Shown here one piece after another: positions 17,958 through 27,555 of a stretch of 64,000 nucleotides of DNA. Location: contig NZ_JAAVVC010000007.1 in NCBI RefSeq assembly GCF_018449725.1, forward strand, positions 186,001-250,000, written 5' to 3'. Positions within the stretch are counted from its first letter, which is position 1. Each line of letters starts with the position of its first letter. The stretch is from Pseudomonas sp. dw_612. Its GTDB lineage: Bacteria > Pseudomonadota > Gammaproteobacteria > Pseudomonadales > Pseudomonadaceae. Under the pieces are notes generated by a model, which worked only from the letters and a program-made list of their open reading frames with translations, ran no database searches and was not told where the DNA came from. The position numbers and the translations under genes are program-made.

Positions 17958-18571
17958 GCTGTCGCGGCGTCGGGCTTGTCAACGCCGGTGTCCAGCGTCA
18001 TAAACGCCCGCGCGGCATCAAGGATCTCCTCGGACAAGGCATCCCCACGGGTGGCGCGGGCCAGGGTCAGGGCGCCGACCATCAATGAATAATCCACCAG
18101 CGCCCGTTGTCGATTGGCTTCGGGCTGATCCGCGCCCATCAGCGGAGTGAGCATTTGCAGCAAGGCTTCCAGGCCCTGGGTGTAGGTCTGGTGCAAACCG
18201 CTTTCAGCCGTTTCGTGGCACATGTCGCCGGCAAACGCCGTCACCGGGCAGCTTTCCCCCGGATTGTCGCGATTGGCCACCGACAGGTAAGGCGCGATGA
18301 TACTGTCGCGGGCGCAGAGGTGGTCGCTGCTGTCGTCGATTCTCTGCTTCCAGCGTTCCAGCGATTGGCTGAACGCCCGGCTGCAGGCTTCTTGCGCCAG
18401 GGCTTCCTTGGACTCGAAGTGCCCGTAGAACCCGCCGTGGGTCAGGCCGGCGGCGCCCATCACGTCGACGACGCTGATCCCGTGCAGACCGCGCTCGCGA
18501 AACAAACGCGTGGCGGCCTCGACGATGATTTCGCGGTTGAGTTCGGCTTGTTTGCGGGAGACTCGAGGCAT
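17954..18571 (-). CDS. TetR-family transcriptional repressor
   Basis: Helix-turn-helix regulator of 205 aa. The N-terminal DNA-binding domain reads NREIIVEAATRLFRERGLHGISVVDVM, with recognition helix LTHGGFYGHFESKEALAQEA, close to the NemR/AcrR-like group that has GGFYxHFxSKE. The C-terminal ligand domain contains two cysteines (SCPVTAFAGDMCHE), a pattern seen in the TetR_C_16/33-like group. Start ATG at 18571. It follows the DMT exporter gene by 80 bp and probably controls the tautomerase-exporter-tetR group. Confidence 0.9.
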   Translation of the reverse strand: MPRVSRKQAELNREIIVEAATRLFRERGLHGISVVDVMGAAGLTHGGFYGHFESKEALAQEACSRAFSQSLERWKQRIDDSSDHLCARDSIIAPYLSVANRDNPGESCPVTAFAGDMCHETAESGLHQTYTQGLEALLQMLTPLMGADQPEANRQRALVDYSLMVGALTLARATRGDALSEEILDAARAFMTLDTGVDKPDAATA

Positions 18572-18651
18572 GGTTAGCTCACATTCTTTAAACGTATTGA
18601 TGACCGGCATCTTAGGCAACTGCCGGCGCCGTGTCTCCCTGACAGGGTGAC

Positions 18652-19572
18652 TCAGGTGCTCGCTTTCGGCACGACCGTCGGCGGTGCCGTGGGGTTTTTC
18701 TTGCCCGATTGCAGCACGTAGACGCCGCCGAGAATCAGCAGCATCGCCAACAGGTCGAGGCTCTTGATCGGTTCGCCCACCAACAGGGTGCCAATCAATA
18801 GGGCCACCACCGGCGGAATGTAAGTCACGCCAGAAGCGGCGAGGGCGCCCAGGCGTTGCACGATGAAGTAATAAAGGATGTAGGCGATGCCGGTGCCGGC
18901 CAGGCCCAAACCGAGGATCACCCCCGTCAGCGCCACTGGATCGGCGCCGATCGCGCTCATGCCGTGCATGTCGGTAATCAGCGTGATCAACACCAGCGCC
19001 AGACCAATCTGATAGGTCGACAGCGCCAGCGGCGATAAGCCCAGGGGCGTGATGAAGCGCCGTGCATATACGAACGAGCAGCCGACGCTCAGCGAGCCGG
19101 CGATCATGTACAACACGCCGCTGACATCGACCCCCGCCGCCAGGCTGTTCCATGGCCGGGCGATCAGGATCACCCCGACAAACCCGAGAAAAATCCCGAA
19201 GGCTGTGCGCCGATTCAACGGTTCGGCCCGCAGGAACAGCCACGCCGTGACGAAGGAAAACAGCGGGATCGCGCCACTGAGCATCCCGGCCACGCTCGAC
19301 AACAGCAGCGACGTGCCTTTGGCGAAGGCGTAGTAGTAAATCACCGTCGCCAGCAGCGCCATGACCAGAAAGTGATGACTATGGCGCAAGTGCGACCAAC
19401 TGAGGCTGCGGCGCACCAGGGCAAAAATCAGGATCGGCAGGAAGCCGAACAACACCCGCAGGAAAACGATCTGAGTCGGGGTAATCCACGCGGCCGCCCA
19501 CTTCATGAAGATGAAGTTGGTGCCCCAGATCAGGCCGAGCAATGCGAACGCGATATACGCGGCCTGTTTCAT
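18652..19572 (-). CDS. EamA/DMT-family exporter
   Basis: Inner-membrane drug/metabolite transporter of 306 aa with ten predicted helices in two EamA repeats (first repeat from AAYIAFALLGLIWGTNFIFMK in two parts; second from VSGVLYMIAGSLSVGCSFVYARR). The start ATG at 19572 gives MKQAAYIAF, the normal short head. Substrate unknown. It sits between a tautomerase and a TetR repressor on the same strand, suggesting export of the compound sensed by the repressor. Confidence 0.88.
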   Translation of the reverse strand: MKQAAYIAFALLGLIWGTNFIFMKWAAAWITPTQIVFLRVLFGFLPILIFALVRRSLSWSHLRHSHHFLVMALLATVIYYYAFAKGTSLLLSSVAGMLSGAIPLFSFVTAWLFLRAEPLNRRTAFGIFLGFVGVILIARPWNSLAAGVDVSGVLYMIAGSLSVGCSFVYARRFITPLGLSPLALSTYQIGLALVLITLITDMHGMSAIGADPVALTGVILGLGLAGTGIAYILYYFIVQRLGALAASGVTYIPPVVALLIGTLLVGEPIKSLDLLAMLLILGGVYVLQSGKKNPTAPPTVVPKAST

Positions 19573-19609
19573 GACGGTACTCCCGGAGCGATGTGAAAAG
19601 TCAGACCGT

Positions 19610-19993
19610 TTAAACGGCGAACTGACCAATGCCATTGCCGAACGACCAGTTTTCGCGCTTGACCTCCACCAGGTTGATAAACACGTCTTCCAGACGTACG
19701 TCCAACTCGGTGTTGAGGCTCTCGGCGATGGTCTTGTAGAGCAGTTTTTTCTTCTCGGTGGTACGGCCTTCCATCAGCGTGATCTGGATGATCACCAATC
19801 CGTCCGTGCGGTTGATGCCCATGAAGGTCGGGTCGTAGATGAAGTGGTTTTCATCGTGTTCGGCGAGGATCTGGAAGTTGTCGTTCTCGGGAACATCGAT
19901 AGCGCTGTGCATCGCCGCGTAAATCAGCTGGCCGACACGCTTGGCGAAAGTCGGGTCCTGGTGCTTTTTGATGTCGATGCGAACGAGTGGCAT
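19610..19993 (-). CDS. Tautomerase-superfamily enzyme (Pro1 type)
   Basis: Small cytoplasmic enzyme of 127 aa. After Met removal the sequence starts PLVRIDIKK, giving the N-terminal catalytic Pro of the 4-oxalocrotonate tautomerase/MSAD superfamily. This fixes the start at 19993, although 30 codons upstream are open. Length of about 127 aa is that of the fused-subunit members. Its substrate is unknown. First gene of a leftward group with an exporter and TetR. Confidence 0.88.
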   Translation of the reverse strand: MPLVRIDIKKHQDPTFAKRVGQLIYAAMHSAIDVPENDNFQILAEHDENHFIYDPTFMGINRTDGLVIIQITLMEGRTTEKKKLLYKTIAESLNTELDVRLEDVFINLVEVKRENWSFGNGIGQFAV

Positions 19994-20064
19994 GGGAAGG
20001 CTCCGCGAGTGAGGCTGCCGGTCAGCAGGTGAGATCGAAAATACATGATGCCTGTCTTTTATTA

Positions 20065-20088
20065 AATAGATTTTTTGAAACATCTATT
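20065..20088. promoter_or_regulatory. Candidate TetR-type operator upstream of tautomerase operon
   Basis: AATAGAT (20065-20071) and ATCTATT (20082-20088) form an inverted repeat with a 10-bp spacer, about 75 bp upstream of the tautomerase start. Size and position suit an operator for the TetR encoded at the end of this operon. No experimental motif is known to me. Confidence 0.35.
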
Positions 20089-20119
20089 AGTTCCCGACGC
20101 AAGGAGGGTGTTTATCCAT

Positions 20120-20208
20120 TGTGGGAGCGGGCTTGCTCGCGAAGGCGGCGTGTCAGTCGACATCACTGTTAACTGATCCACCGCTTTCGCGAGCAAGCCC
20201 GCTCCCAC
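20120..20208. repeat. REPIN, GTGGGAGC family
   Basis: Pair of inverted REP units (GTGGGAGCGGGCTTGC and complement), 89 bp, in the divergent region between the tautomerase and the serine transporter. Confidence 0.92.
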
Positions 20209-20386
20209 CGGGGGATCGAGCCTCTATCTTCATCTGATCCGCACAACCGCTCCTCAGCTAAGTCTTTGCTTCTGCTCATTAATCCCGGACAATCGCGCCC
20301 CTGTTTCGGCCAGGGCGCTGCCTGTCGGGTTTTTCCGACTCGTCCTGACCGGGTAGCAACTGACCGGAATGCGGAGATCCCACCGG

Positions 20387-21667
20387 ATGAATGATCAGGC
20401 CAATAGCGTCGACGAACGCTATGTAGCGGCGAAACCAGTAGTCCTTGAAAGCTGGAATCGCCAAGACACCACCTGGATGCTGGGCCTGTTTGGCACGGCG
20501 ATCGGGGCCGGTACCTTGTTTTTGCCGATCAACGCGGGCCTGGGCGGTTTCTGGCCGCTGCTGGTCCTGGCGGTGCTGGCGTTTCCCATGACGTTCTACG
20601 CGCACCGTGGCCTGACCCGTTTCGTGTTGTCCGGTCGCGAAGGCGCGGACATCACCGAAGTGGTGGAAGAACACTTCGGCATCAAGGCCGGTGCGCTGAT
20701 CACCTTGCTGTACTTCTTCGCGATCTTCCCGATCCTGCTGATCTACAGCGTGGCGCTGACCAACACCGTTGGCAGCTTCCTCGAACATCAACTGCACATC
20801 ATGCCGCCGCCCCGGGCGATTCTGTCGTTCGTGCTGATCCTCGGCCTGCTGGCGGTGGTGCGTTGCGGCGAGCAGGTGATCGTCAAGGCCATGAGCCTGA
20901 TGGTGTACCCGTTTATCGTCGCGCTGCTGTTTTTGGCGGTGTTCCTGATTCCGCACTGGAACGGCGGCATCCTCAGTACCGCGTCCACGCTGCCTGAGCC
21001 GTCGGCGCTGCTGCACACGTTGTGGCTGGCGATTCCGGTGATGGTGTTCTCGTTCAACCACTCGCCGATCATCTCGGCGTTCGCGGTGGACCAGAAGCGT
21101 CGCTACGGCGAACACGCCGAGGAGCGCAGCTCGCAGATCCTGTCCCGCGCCCACGCGTTGATGGTGGTGATGGTGCTGTTTTTCGTGTTCAGTTGCGTGC
21201 TGACCTTGTCCCCGGCGCAACTGGCCGAAGCCAAGGCGCAGAACCTGTCGATCCTGTCGTACCTGGCCAACCACTTCAGCAACCCGACCATCGCTTTCGC
21301 CGCACCGTTGATTGCGTTCGTGGCAATTTCCAAGTCGTTCCTGGGCCACTACATCGGTGCCAGCGAAGGCTTGAAAGGCCTGATCGTCAAGAGCGGCAAG
21401 CGTCCGTCGCCCAAAGCCCTGAACCGCATGACCGCTGCGTTCATGCTGGTGGTGTGCTGGATCGTCGCGACCCTGAACCCGAGCATCCTCGGCATGATCG
21501 AAACCCTCGGTGGCCCGATCATCGCGGCGATCCTGTTCCTGATGCCGATGTACGCCATCCGCAAAGTACCGGCCATGGCGCGCTATCGCGGCCAGGCGTC
21601 TAACGTGTTTGTGACAGCGGTGGGCCTGGTGGCGATTTCGGCGTTGATTTACTCGCTGACGGCCTGA
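20387..21667 (+). CDS. SdaC-like serine/threonine transporter (HAAAP family)
   Basis: Inner-membrane amino-acid:proton symporter of 426 aa with about 11 helices. The first helix carries the family motif LGLFGTAIGAGTLFLPINAG. Later segments such as VMVFSFNHSPIISAF and AISKSFLGHYIGASEG match the hydroxy/aromatic amino-acid permease family, closest in feel to SdaC/DlsT. I prefer the ATG at 20387 (MNDQANSVDERY), with GGAG 10 nt upstream, over an ATG at 20369. It is monocistronic and ends at a REPIN and a terminator hairpin. Confidence 0.87.
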   Translation: MNDQANSVDERYVAAKPVVLESWNRQDTTWMLGLFGTAIGAGTLFLPINAGLGGFWPLLVLAVLAFPMTFYAHRGLTRFVLSGREGADITEVVEEHFGIKAGALITLLYFFAIFPILLIYSVALTNTVGSFLEHQLHIMPPPRAILSFVLILGLLAVVRCGEQVIVKAMSLMVYPFIVALLFLAVFLIPHWNGGILSTASTLPEPSALLHTLWLAIPVMVFSFNHSPIISAFAVDQKRRYGEHAEERSSQILSRAHALMVVMVLFFVFSCVLTLSPAQLAEAKAQNLSILSYLANHFSNPTIAFAAPLIAFVAISKSFLGHYIGASEGLKGLIVKSGKRPSPKALNRMTAAFMLVVCWIVATLNPSILGMIETLGGPIIAAILFLMPMYAIRKVPAMARYRGQASNVFVTAVGLVAISALIYSLTA

Positions 21668-21677
21668 CGCATTCCCC

Positions 21678-21767
21678 TGTGGGAGCGGGCTTGCTCGCGA
21701 AGGCGATGTGTCATTCAGCTGTGATGTTGACTGACACACCGCCTTCGCGAGCAAGCCCGCTCCCACA
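21678..21767. repeat. REPIN, GTGGGAGC family
   Basis: 90-bp pair of inverted REP units starting 10 bp after the serine transporter stop codon and before its terminator hairpin. Confidence 0.93.
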
Positions 21768-21792
21768 GGTGATCGTCATACAGGCATATAAA

Positions 21793-21824
21793 GCGCCGTT
21801 CCTTGCAAAAGGGCGGCGTTTTTT
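21793..21824 (+). terminator. Rho-independent terminator after serine transporter
   Basis: CGCCGTTCCTT and AAGGGCGGCG form an imperfect stem followed by TTTTTTAT, about 125 bp after the transporter stop, beyond the REPIN. Confidence 0.8.
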
Positions 21825-21894
21825 ATGGCCTGCGCCATGACCCAGCGCACACGCCGAACCAGATAAACGGCTACCCTTGAACACCGTAGTCCTT

Positions 21895-21923
21895 GTGGGG
21901 GCAAGCAGGCTCGCTCCCACAGG
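21895..21923. repeat. Short degenerate REP-like hairpin
   Basis: TTGTGGGGGCAAGC followed by AGGCTCGCTCCCACAG is a collapsed or recombined REP pair with almost no spacer, located in the leader of the SulP gene. Confidence 0.6.
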
Positions 21924-21958
21924 TTCAGCGTTTTGGCTGGTTTTTTCGGAGTCGCTAC

Positions 21959-23635
21959 ATGGCTGGTGCCCCCCCGCAACTGATCGCCCGCGTCCCGGCG
22001 CAACTTTCGCCCGAAGCACCCAACCGTTGGCAGGACCTGTTGGCCGGGTTGTCGATTGCCGGTTTGCTGTTGCCGGAGGCGGTGGCTTATTCCAGCATCG
22101 CCGCAGTGCCGCCCCAGGCCGGGGTGATTGCGTTGTTTGCCGGTCTGCTGTGCTACGCGCTGTTGGGCACCAGCCGTTTTGCGATTGTTTCTGCGACGTC
22201 GTCTTCGGCGGCGGTGCTGGCGGCGGCCACGGCCACGCTGGCCAATGGCGATTCCGGGCTGCGCATGACCCTGGCCATCGGCCTGGTGCTGGTCACTGGC
22301 GGGCTCTTTCTGCTGGCGGGGCTGTTCAAGCTCGGCAGCGTCACCTCTTTTATTGCCAAACCGGTCCTGCGCGGCTTTGCCTTGGGCCTGGCGGTAACCA
22401 TCATCCTGAAGCAGGTCGCGAGCGTCGTTGACGTGCACTTGAGCAACGGCAACCTGATCCGTTTCGTCCCGCAATTGCTGGAACAGTGGCCGCAATGGAA
22501 CCGCGTCGGCCTGCTGGTCGCGGCGGTGGCGCTGCTGGTGTTGTGGGTATGCGCGCGGTTCCGGCGTGTGCCCGGCGGTTTGCTGGTGGTGGCGCTCGGC
22601 ATCGCCGCCGGCCAGTGGCTGAACTTGCAAGCCTACGGCGTGGACCTGATCGGCGTGATCGACCTGAGCCTTGAAGTGCCCCGGCTGCCGGTGTTGCCGT
22701 TTGCCGATTGGCTGCGCCTGGGGGAATTGGCGTTTGCCATGGTGATGATCCTGTACGCCGAGTCCTACGGCTCGATCAGCTCCTTTGCCCTCAAGCATGG
22801 CGACCGGGTGTCCTCGAACCGCGACCTGCTGGCCCTCGGTGCGGCGAATCTGCTGTCCGGGCTGTTCCATGGCATGCCGGCGGGTGCCGGGTACTCCGCG
22901 ACCTCGGCGAATGAGGCGGCGGGTGCGAGTTCACGATGGGCCGGCGTGGTCGCAGCGGCTGTGGTTTTGCTGATCGTCTTGACGGTGTTGCCTTACATTG
23001 CCCTGACGCCCGAGCCGGTCTTGGCCGCAATCGTGATTCATGCCTTGGCGCGGGGCTTGAGCCTGCAGCCATTGGGCCGCTATTTCATCTGGCGCCGTGA
23101 TCGCTTGCTGGTGATCTGCGCAGTCGCAGCAGTGCTGGTGTTGGGCGTGTTGGACGGCTTGCTGGTGGCGGTGGCGATCAGTGTGGTGCTGATGCTCAAG
23201 CAGATGTCGTCGGCGGATATTCAAGTGCTGGGGCAAATGGGCGGCGGTCATGACTACGTTGATGTGCAACGTCACCCTGACGCCTTGCAAATCCCTGGCG
23301 TGTTGATTGTGCGACCCAGCGAAGCGCTGTTTTTCGCCAATGTGGAGCGGATTCTCGGTGGAGCGCTAAGGCTCGCGCGGCATGCGTCGCCGGCGGTGCA
23401 CACGATCATCCTCAGCCTGGAAGAGTCGCCCGATCTGGACGGCACCAGCATCGAAGCGCTGGAGGCGTTCTTTTTGCAGGTGCGGGCGGAGGATAAGTTG
23501 TTGATTCTGGCGCGGCTCAAGCATGAGGCCAAAGCGGTGCTGTCGTTGTTGCCGACGTTGGAGTTGGAGCAGGTGATTCTGAGTGGGTTGAGCGTGGACG
23601 GCGCCGTCCAGCAAGCCCTTAATCCAACCCCATAA
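21959..23635 (+). CDS. SulP-family anion permease with STAS domain
   Basis: Inner-membrane sulfate/bicarbonate-type transporter of 558 aa. The membrane domain opens with WQDLLAGLSIAGLLLPEAVAYSSIA, the SulP signature region. The substrate-site segment LYAESYGSISSFALKHGDRVSSNRDL is split over two helices. A C-terminal cytoplasmic STAS domain (about residues 440-555) contains VLIVRPSEALFFANVERI and a DGTSIEAL loop. The ATG at 21959 has a GGAG site; a TTG further upstream would run through a REP remnant and is unlikely. The ion transported cannot be told. Confidence 0.9.
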   Translation: MAGAPPQLIARVPAQLSPEAPNRWQDLLAGLSIAGLLLPEAVAYSSIAAVPPQAGVIALFAGLLCYALLGTSRFAIVSATSSSAAVLAAATATLANGDSGLRMTLAIGLVLVTGGLFLLAGLFKLGSVTSFIAKPVLRGFALGLAVTIILKQVASVVDVHLSNGNLIRFVPQLLEQWPQWNRVGLLVAAVALLVLWVCARFRRVPGGLLVVALGIAAGQWLNLQAYGVDLIGVIDLSLEVPRLPVLPFADWLRLGELAFAMVMILYAESYGSISSFALKHGDRVSSNRDLLALGAANLLSGLFHGMPAGAGYSATSANEAAGASSRWAGVVAAAVVLLIVLTVLPYIALTPEPVLAAIVIHALARGLSLQPLGRYFIWRRDRLLVICAVAAVLVLGVLDGLLVAVAISVVLMLKQMSSADIQVLGQMGGGHDYVDVQRHPDALQIPGVLIVRPSEALFFANVERILGGALRLARHASPAVHTIILSLEESPDLDGTSIEALEAFFLQVRAEDKLLILARLKHEAKAVLSLLPTLELEQVILSGLSVDGAVQQALNPTP

Positions 23636-23639
23636 CCCC

Positions 23640-23729
23640 TGTGGGAGCGGGCTTGCTCGCGAAAGCGGTGTATCAGCCAACATAACTGCTGAATGACACA
23701 CCGCATTCGCGAGCAAGCCCGCTCCCACA
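23640..23729. repeat. REPIN, GTGGGAGC family
   Basis: 90-bp inverted REP pair between the SulP stop codon and the terminator shared with acnB. Confidence 0.93.
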
Positions 23730-23756
23730 GGGGTTTGGTGTGAACCCTGCGGGCAT

Positions 23757-23797
23757 AAAAAAACGCCGCTCCATCTCGCGATGGGCGGCGTTTTTTA
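23757..23797. terminator. Bidirectional terminator between sulP-type gene and acnB
   Basis: AAAACGCCGC and GCGGCGTTTT form a stem flanked by A-run and T-run, so it can end transcription of both convergent genes. Confidence 0.88.
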
Positions 23798-23810
23798 TTG
23801 CGTTGCAGCG

Positions 23811-26420
23811 TTAGGCTTGAACGACCGGAATGTTGGCGTTCGCAGCAGCTTCACGGAACTCGGCAATCTGGTCGAAGGACAGGTAGCGGTAGACATCGGC
23901 CGCCATGCTGTCGATCTTGCCAGCGTATTCCATGTACTCCTCGACGGTCGGCAGGCGACCCAGGATGGAAGCAACGGACGCCAACTCAGCCGAAGCCAGG
24001 TAAACGTTCGCGCCGTCACCCAGACGGTTCGGGAAGTTACGGGTCGACGTGGACACCACAGTCGAGTTCGGCTCTACACGTGCCTGGTTACCCATGCACA
24101 GCGAGCAGCCTGGCATTTCCATGCGTGCGCCGGCCTTGCCGTAGATGCCGTAGTAGCCTTCTTCGGTCAGTTGGTGAGCGTCCATTTTGGTCGGTGGCGA
24201 CAGCCACAGACGGGTTGGCAGCTGACCCTTGACCTGATCCAGCAGTTTACCGGCAGCGCGGAAGTGACCGATGTTGGTCATGCACGAACCGATGAACACT
24301 TCGTCGATCTTCTCGCCAGCAACGCTGGACAGCAGACGGGCGTCGTCCGGATCGTTTGGCGCGCAGAGCACAGGCTCTTTGATGTCGGCCAGGTCGATTT
24401 CGATGATTTCAGCGTATTCGGCGTCAGCATCGGCAACCATCAGCTCAGGGTTGGCAACCCAGGCTTCCATCGCTTGAGCGCGACGTTCCAGAGTACGTGC
24501 ATCGCCGTAGCCTTCGCCGATCATCCAGCGCAGCAGGGTGATGTTGGAGTTCAGGTACTCGGTGATGGAGTCTTTCGACAGCTTGATGGTGCAACCGGCA
24601 GCCGAACGTTCAGCCGAGGCGTCGGACAGCTCGAAAGCTTGCTCGATGCTCAGGTTGTCCAGGCCTTCGATTTCCAGGATGCGGCCGGAGAAGGCGTTCT
24701 TCTTGCCTTTCTTTTCGACGGTCAGCAGGCCAGCCTGAATCGCGAAGTAAGGAATGGCGTGAACCAGGTCACGCAGGGTAACGCCCGGTTGCATCTTGCC
24801 TTTGAAACGCACCAGGATCGATTCCGGCATGTCCAGCGGCATAACGCCAGTGGCGGCGGCGAACGCTACCAGGCCGGAACCGGCCGGGAACGAAATGCCC
24901 ATCGGGAAACGGGTGTGGGAGTCACCACCGGTACCGACGGTGTCCGGCAGCAGCATGCGGTTCAACCACGAGTGGATGATGCCGTCGCCCGGACGCAGGG
25001 AAACGCCGCCGCGGGTCATGATGAAGTCTGGCAGGGTGTGGTGGGTGGTCACGTCGATCGGCTTAGGGTAAGCCGCGGTGTGGCAGAACGACTGCATCAC
25101 CAGATCGGTCGAGAAGCCCAGGCACGCCAGGTCTTTCAGTTCGTCACGGGTCATAGGACCAGTGGTGTCCTGGGAACCGACGGTGGTCATCTTCGGTTCG
25201 CAGTAGGTGCCAGGACGAACGCCTTTGCCTTCTGGCAGACCGCAGGCCTTGCCGACCATTTTCTGTGCCAGGGTGTAGCCCTTGCCGGTGTCGACAGGTG
25301 CTTCAGGCAGTTTGAACAGATCGGTTGGGCCCAGGCCCAGCTCGGCACGCGCCTTGTCGGTCAGGCCGCGACCGATGATCAGCGGGATACGGCCGCCAGC
25401 GCGAACTTCGTCCAACAGCACCGGGGTCTTCATTTCGAAGGTGGTCAGGACTTCGTCGGTGCCGTGTTTGCAGACTTTGCCAGCATGCGGGTACAGGTCG
25501 ATCACGTCGCCCATGTTCATGTTGGTGACGTCGAACTCGATTGGCAGTGCGCCAGCATCTTCCATGGTGTTGTAGAAGATCGGAGCGATTTTGCTGCCGA
25601 AGCAGAAACCGCCAGCGCGCTTGTTCGGTACGTTAGGCACGTCGTCGCCGAAGAACCACAGCACGGAGTTGGTTGCCGATTTACGCGACGAACCGGTACC
25701 GACCACGTCACCGACGTAGGCGATCGGGAAGCCTTGACCGCGCATTTCTTCGATCTGCTTCATCGGGCCGGTGACGCCTTGGACGTCAGGCACGATGCCT
25801 TCACGGGCCATTTTCAGCATGGCCAGGGCGTGCAGCGGGATGTCCGGGCGGGACCAGGCGTCCGGGGCAGGGGACAGGTCGTCGGTGTTGGTTTCGCCGG
25901 TGACCTTGAACACGCGCAGGCTGATCTTGTCGGCCAGGACAGGGCGGTTCTTGAACCACTCGCCGTCAGCCCAGGACTGGAGCACGCCTTTGGCGTGTTC
26001 GTTGCCGTTCTTGGCTTTTTCCGCGACATCGTGGAATGCATCGAACATCAGCAGGGTGTGCTTGAGCTGAGCGGCGGCGACCGGGGCCAGTTCGGCGCTG
26101 TCGAGCAGGTCAACCAGGGTCACGATGTTGTAGCCGCCCTGCATGGTGCCGAGCAGTTCAACCGCGCGTTTCTTGTCGATCAGAGGGGAAGTGGCTTCGC
26201 CTTTGGCCAGGGCAGACAGGAAACCAGCCTTTACATAGGCTGCTTCGTCCACGCCAGGTGGAATGCGATTGGTGATCAGGTCAACGAGGAAAGCTTCTTC
26301 GCCAGCCGGGGGATTCTTCAGCAGCTCGACCAGGCCTGCAGTTTGTTCGGCGTTAAGCGGCTGGGGAACGATACCCAGTGCTGCGCGCTCTTCGATATGT
26401 TTGCGGTAGGCTTCAAGCAC
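23811..26420 (-). CDS. acnB: Aconitate hydratase B
   Basis: Citrate-cycle and methylcitrate-cycle enzyme, 869 aa, the exact usual length for Pseudomonas AcnB. The start is GTG at 26420 ([17 protein letters not shown]), matching the family N-terminus. The HEAT-like domain comes first, then the swivel domain (SADNSV-like [18 protein letters not shown]) and the iron-sulfur catalytic part with [14 protein letters not shown] and the cluster motif [11 protein letters not shown]. Monocistronic. It is preceded by a 560-bp region without genes. AcnB also binds RNA when iron-starved in other bacteria (known of the family). Confidence 0.98.
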   Translation of the reverse strand: MLEAYRKHIEERAALGIVPQPLNAEQTAGLVELLKNPPAGEEAFLVDLITNRIPPGVDEAAYVKAGFLSALAKGEATSPLIDKKRAVELLGTMQGGYNIVTLVDLLDSAELAPVAAAQLKHTLLMFDAFHDVAEKAKNGNEHAKGVLQSWADGEWFKNRPVLADKISLRVFKVTGETNTDDLSPAPDAWSRPDIPLHALAMLKMAREGIVPDVQGVTGPMKQIEEMRGQGFPIAYVGDVVGTGSSRKSATNSVLWFFGDDVPNVPNKRAGGFCFGSKIAPIFYNTMEDAGALPIEFDVTNMNMGDVIDLYPHAGKVCKHGTDEVLTTFEMKTPVLLDEVRAGGRIPLIIGRGLTDKARAELGLGPTDLFKLPEAPVDTGKGYTLAQKMVGKACGLPEGKGVRPGTYCEPKMTTVGSQDTTGPMTRDELKDLACLGFSTDLVMQSFCHTAAYPKPIDVTTHHTLPDFIMTRGGVSLRPGDGIIHSWLNRMLLPDTVGTGGDSHTRFPMGISFPAGSGLVAFAAATGVMPLDMPESILVRFKGKMQPGVTLRDLVHAIPYFAIQAGLLTVEKKGKKNAFSGRILEIEGLDNLSIEQAFELSDASAERSAAGCTIKLSKDSITEYLNSNITLLRWMIGEGYGDARTLERRAQAMEAWVANPELMVADADAEYAEIIEIDLADIKEPVLCAPNDPDDARLLSSVAGEKIDEVFIGSCMTNIGHFRAAGKLLDQVKGQLPTRLWLSPPTKMDAHQLTEEGYYGIYGKAGARMEMPGCSLCMGNQARVEPNSTVVSTSTRNFPNRLGDGANVYLASAELASVASILGRLPTVEEYMEYAGKIDSMAADVYRYLSFDQIAEFREAAANANIPVVQA

Positions 26421-26986
26421 AGTTATTACCCTCATCAGTGGTCCCAAATGGGTGTCCGGGACGCTCGTCGCGAAATGCTCGTACTCATGCGCTGCGTGGC
26501 GTTGTGGGCCACTTAGCCAGAATTACCGAACATTCCTTACAGAAGCTGCTTTCAAAGTTTTACGCCTGCAGAACGGGGAGCTGATGAGGGTTGGCGTAGA
26601 GCTTTTCCCCGCTGGAAAAACCCTTCGCCAACACCGCTCTGAAGGAACGACTGTGCTCGTGACGCTTTGAAAACAGCTTCTAACGGACATTGGCGCCTTA
26701 AAAGGCTGGCTGATTCTACGGCAAAAAAAAATTAAAGGTAAGTGAGGGTCTATTGGACTTTGGTGGCGAGTCGCGTTGTGTGCCTACGTGTGAGAGGCAA
26801 GGCGCGGGATGCCGCTCATGGTTGTTCCCTTGGCAAATCCCGCAACGCAGCCTCGCGCACGTAGACGCGCAACGCGGCCGGCGCCAAAGTCCAATAGACC
26901 CTCCCCCCTGAACTTTGAGGGGTGATCAATGTTAGACAAAGGGCTAACATGCCGTCCTGTTCTGCTTTCCCGTGTTTTGCCTACCT
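26421..26986. other. 566-bp gene-free region between acnB and the DUF1289 gene
   Basis: Divergent promoter region. Near acnB it has no strong frame or hairpin. At 26722-26739 there is an A/T-rich stretch (A9 then TTAAAGG) that could hold a promoter for acnB. From 26744 to 26903 lies a long imperfect palindrome described separately. No RNA gene was recognised. Confidence 0.7.
26744..26903. repeat. About 160-bp imperfect palindrome (MITE-like)
   Basis: Perfect 20-bp ends (GAGGGTCTATTGGACTTTGG at 26744-26763 and its complement at 26884-26903) enclose an interior that also pairs with itself over most of its length (for example TACGTGTGAGAGGC with GCCTCGCGCACGTA). The whole could fold into one long stem. 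It contains no open frame. Size and structure resemble a miniature inverted-repeat or ERIC-like element; the family is not recognised. Confidence 0.75.
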
Positions 26987-27457
26987 ATGCCCAATCAGAC
27001 CATCAAGACCCCCTGCGTCGGCCTCTGCTCCACCGTTTACGGTGACCTGGTGTGCCGTGGCTGCAAGCGTTTCCACCACGAAGTGATCAACTGGAACGGT
27101 TACAACGAGGAAGAAAAACGCGCGGTGTGGTTGCGTCTGGAGCAGCTGCTGTCCCAGGTGATGGCCAGCAAACTGGAAGTTTTCGACCCGCAACGCCTGC
27201 GTTTGCAGCTTGAACAGCGCAAAATCCGCTTTGTGCCGCATCAGTCGGAATATTGCTGGGCCTATCAGCTGATCGCCCGTGGCGCGCGGGTGATCAATAA
27301 TCTGGAGGCTTACGGGATGGTGTTGATGCCGGAGTTTCGCGACTGGAATCTGCCGGAATTGCGTGATGCCATTGATCGGGAGTTCTTTTTGCTGTCCGAG
27401 GCGCATTACCAGCGCTACATCGCACCGGGGTTCCTGAAAGACGCCTTCGGCGGCTGA
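26987..27457 (+). CDS. DUF1289-type cysteine-motif protein
   Basis: Cytoplasmic protein of 156 aa and unknown role. The N-terminus holds the DUF1289 pattern TPCVGLCSTVYGDLVCRGC: a C-x3-C pair followed by a C-x2-C pair, likely to bind a metal or iron-sulfur centre. A conserved W-x-G-Y-x-x-E-E-K-R segment follows. The remaining 100 residues are less typical for the shortest family members. ATG at 26987 (MPNQTIKTP). Divergent from acnB. Confidence 0.85.
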   Translation: MPNQTIKTPCVGLCSTVYGDLVCRGCKRFHHEVINWNGYNEEEKRAVWLRLEQLLSQVMASKLEVFDPQRLRLQLEQRKIRFVPHQSEYCWAYQLIARGARVINNLEAYGMVLMPEFRDWNLPELRDAIDREFFLLSEAHYQRYIAPGFLKDAFGG

Positions 27458-27467
27458 TGGTTAAAGT

Positions 27468-27546
27468 CAAAAGATCGCAGCCTTCGGCAGCTCCTACGGG
27501 GTGAACGCAATGCCATGTAGGAGCTGCCGAAGGCTGCGATCTTTTG
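27468..27546. repeat. Perfect 30-bp inverted repeat, GATCGCAGCC family
   Basis: CAAAAGATCGCAGCCTTCGG... at 27468-27497 and its exact complement at 27517-27546 enclose a 19-nt loop. It lies between convergent genes and may act as a bidirectional terminator, since the outer ends give T-runs in both directions. Confidence 0.9.
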
Positions 27547-27555
27547 ATCTTGCTT

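Larger units (their letters stand above)
19994..20386. other. 393-bp intergenic region between divergent tautomerase and serine transporter genes
   Basis: Contains the promoter regions of both genes, an A/T-rich palindrome at 20065-20088, a REPIN at 20120-20208, and a GC-rich imperfect hairpin near 20290-20316 (GCGCCCCTG with CCAGGGCGC) about 70 bp before the transporter start. No convincing open frame or RNA gene was seen. Confidence 0.7.

Noticed and set aside
18572..19243. Leftward extension of the tetR frame by more than 200 codons into the exporter gene
   Set aside because: It overlaps the DMT exporter out of frame, and the extra part is Arg-rich shadow sequence. The tetR ATG at 18571 begins the HTH domain normally.
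20285..20386. A riboswitch in the leader of the serine transporter gene
   Set aside because: A GC-rich hairpin is present, but I see none of the conserved core words of the glycine or other known riboswitches.
23781..26516. A 911-codon open frame on the plus strand opposite acnB
   Set aside because: Mirror frame caused by GC-rich codon use of acnB; no start signal or family sequence, and acnB is certain.
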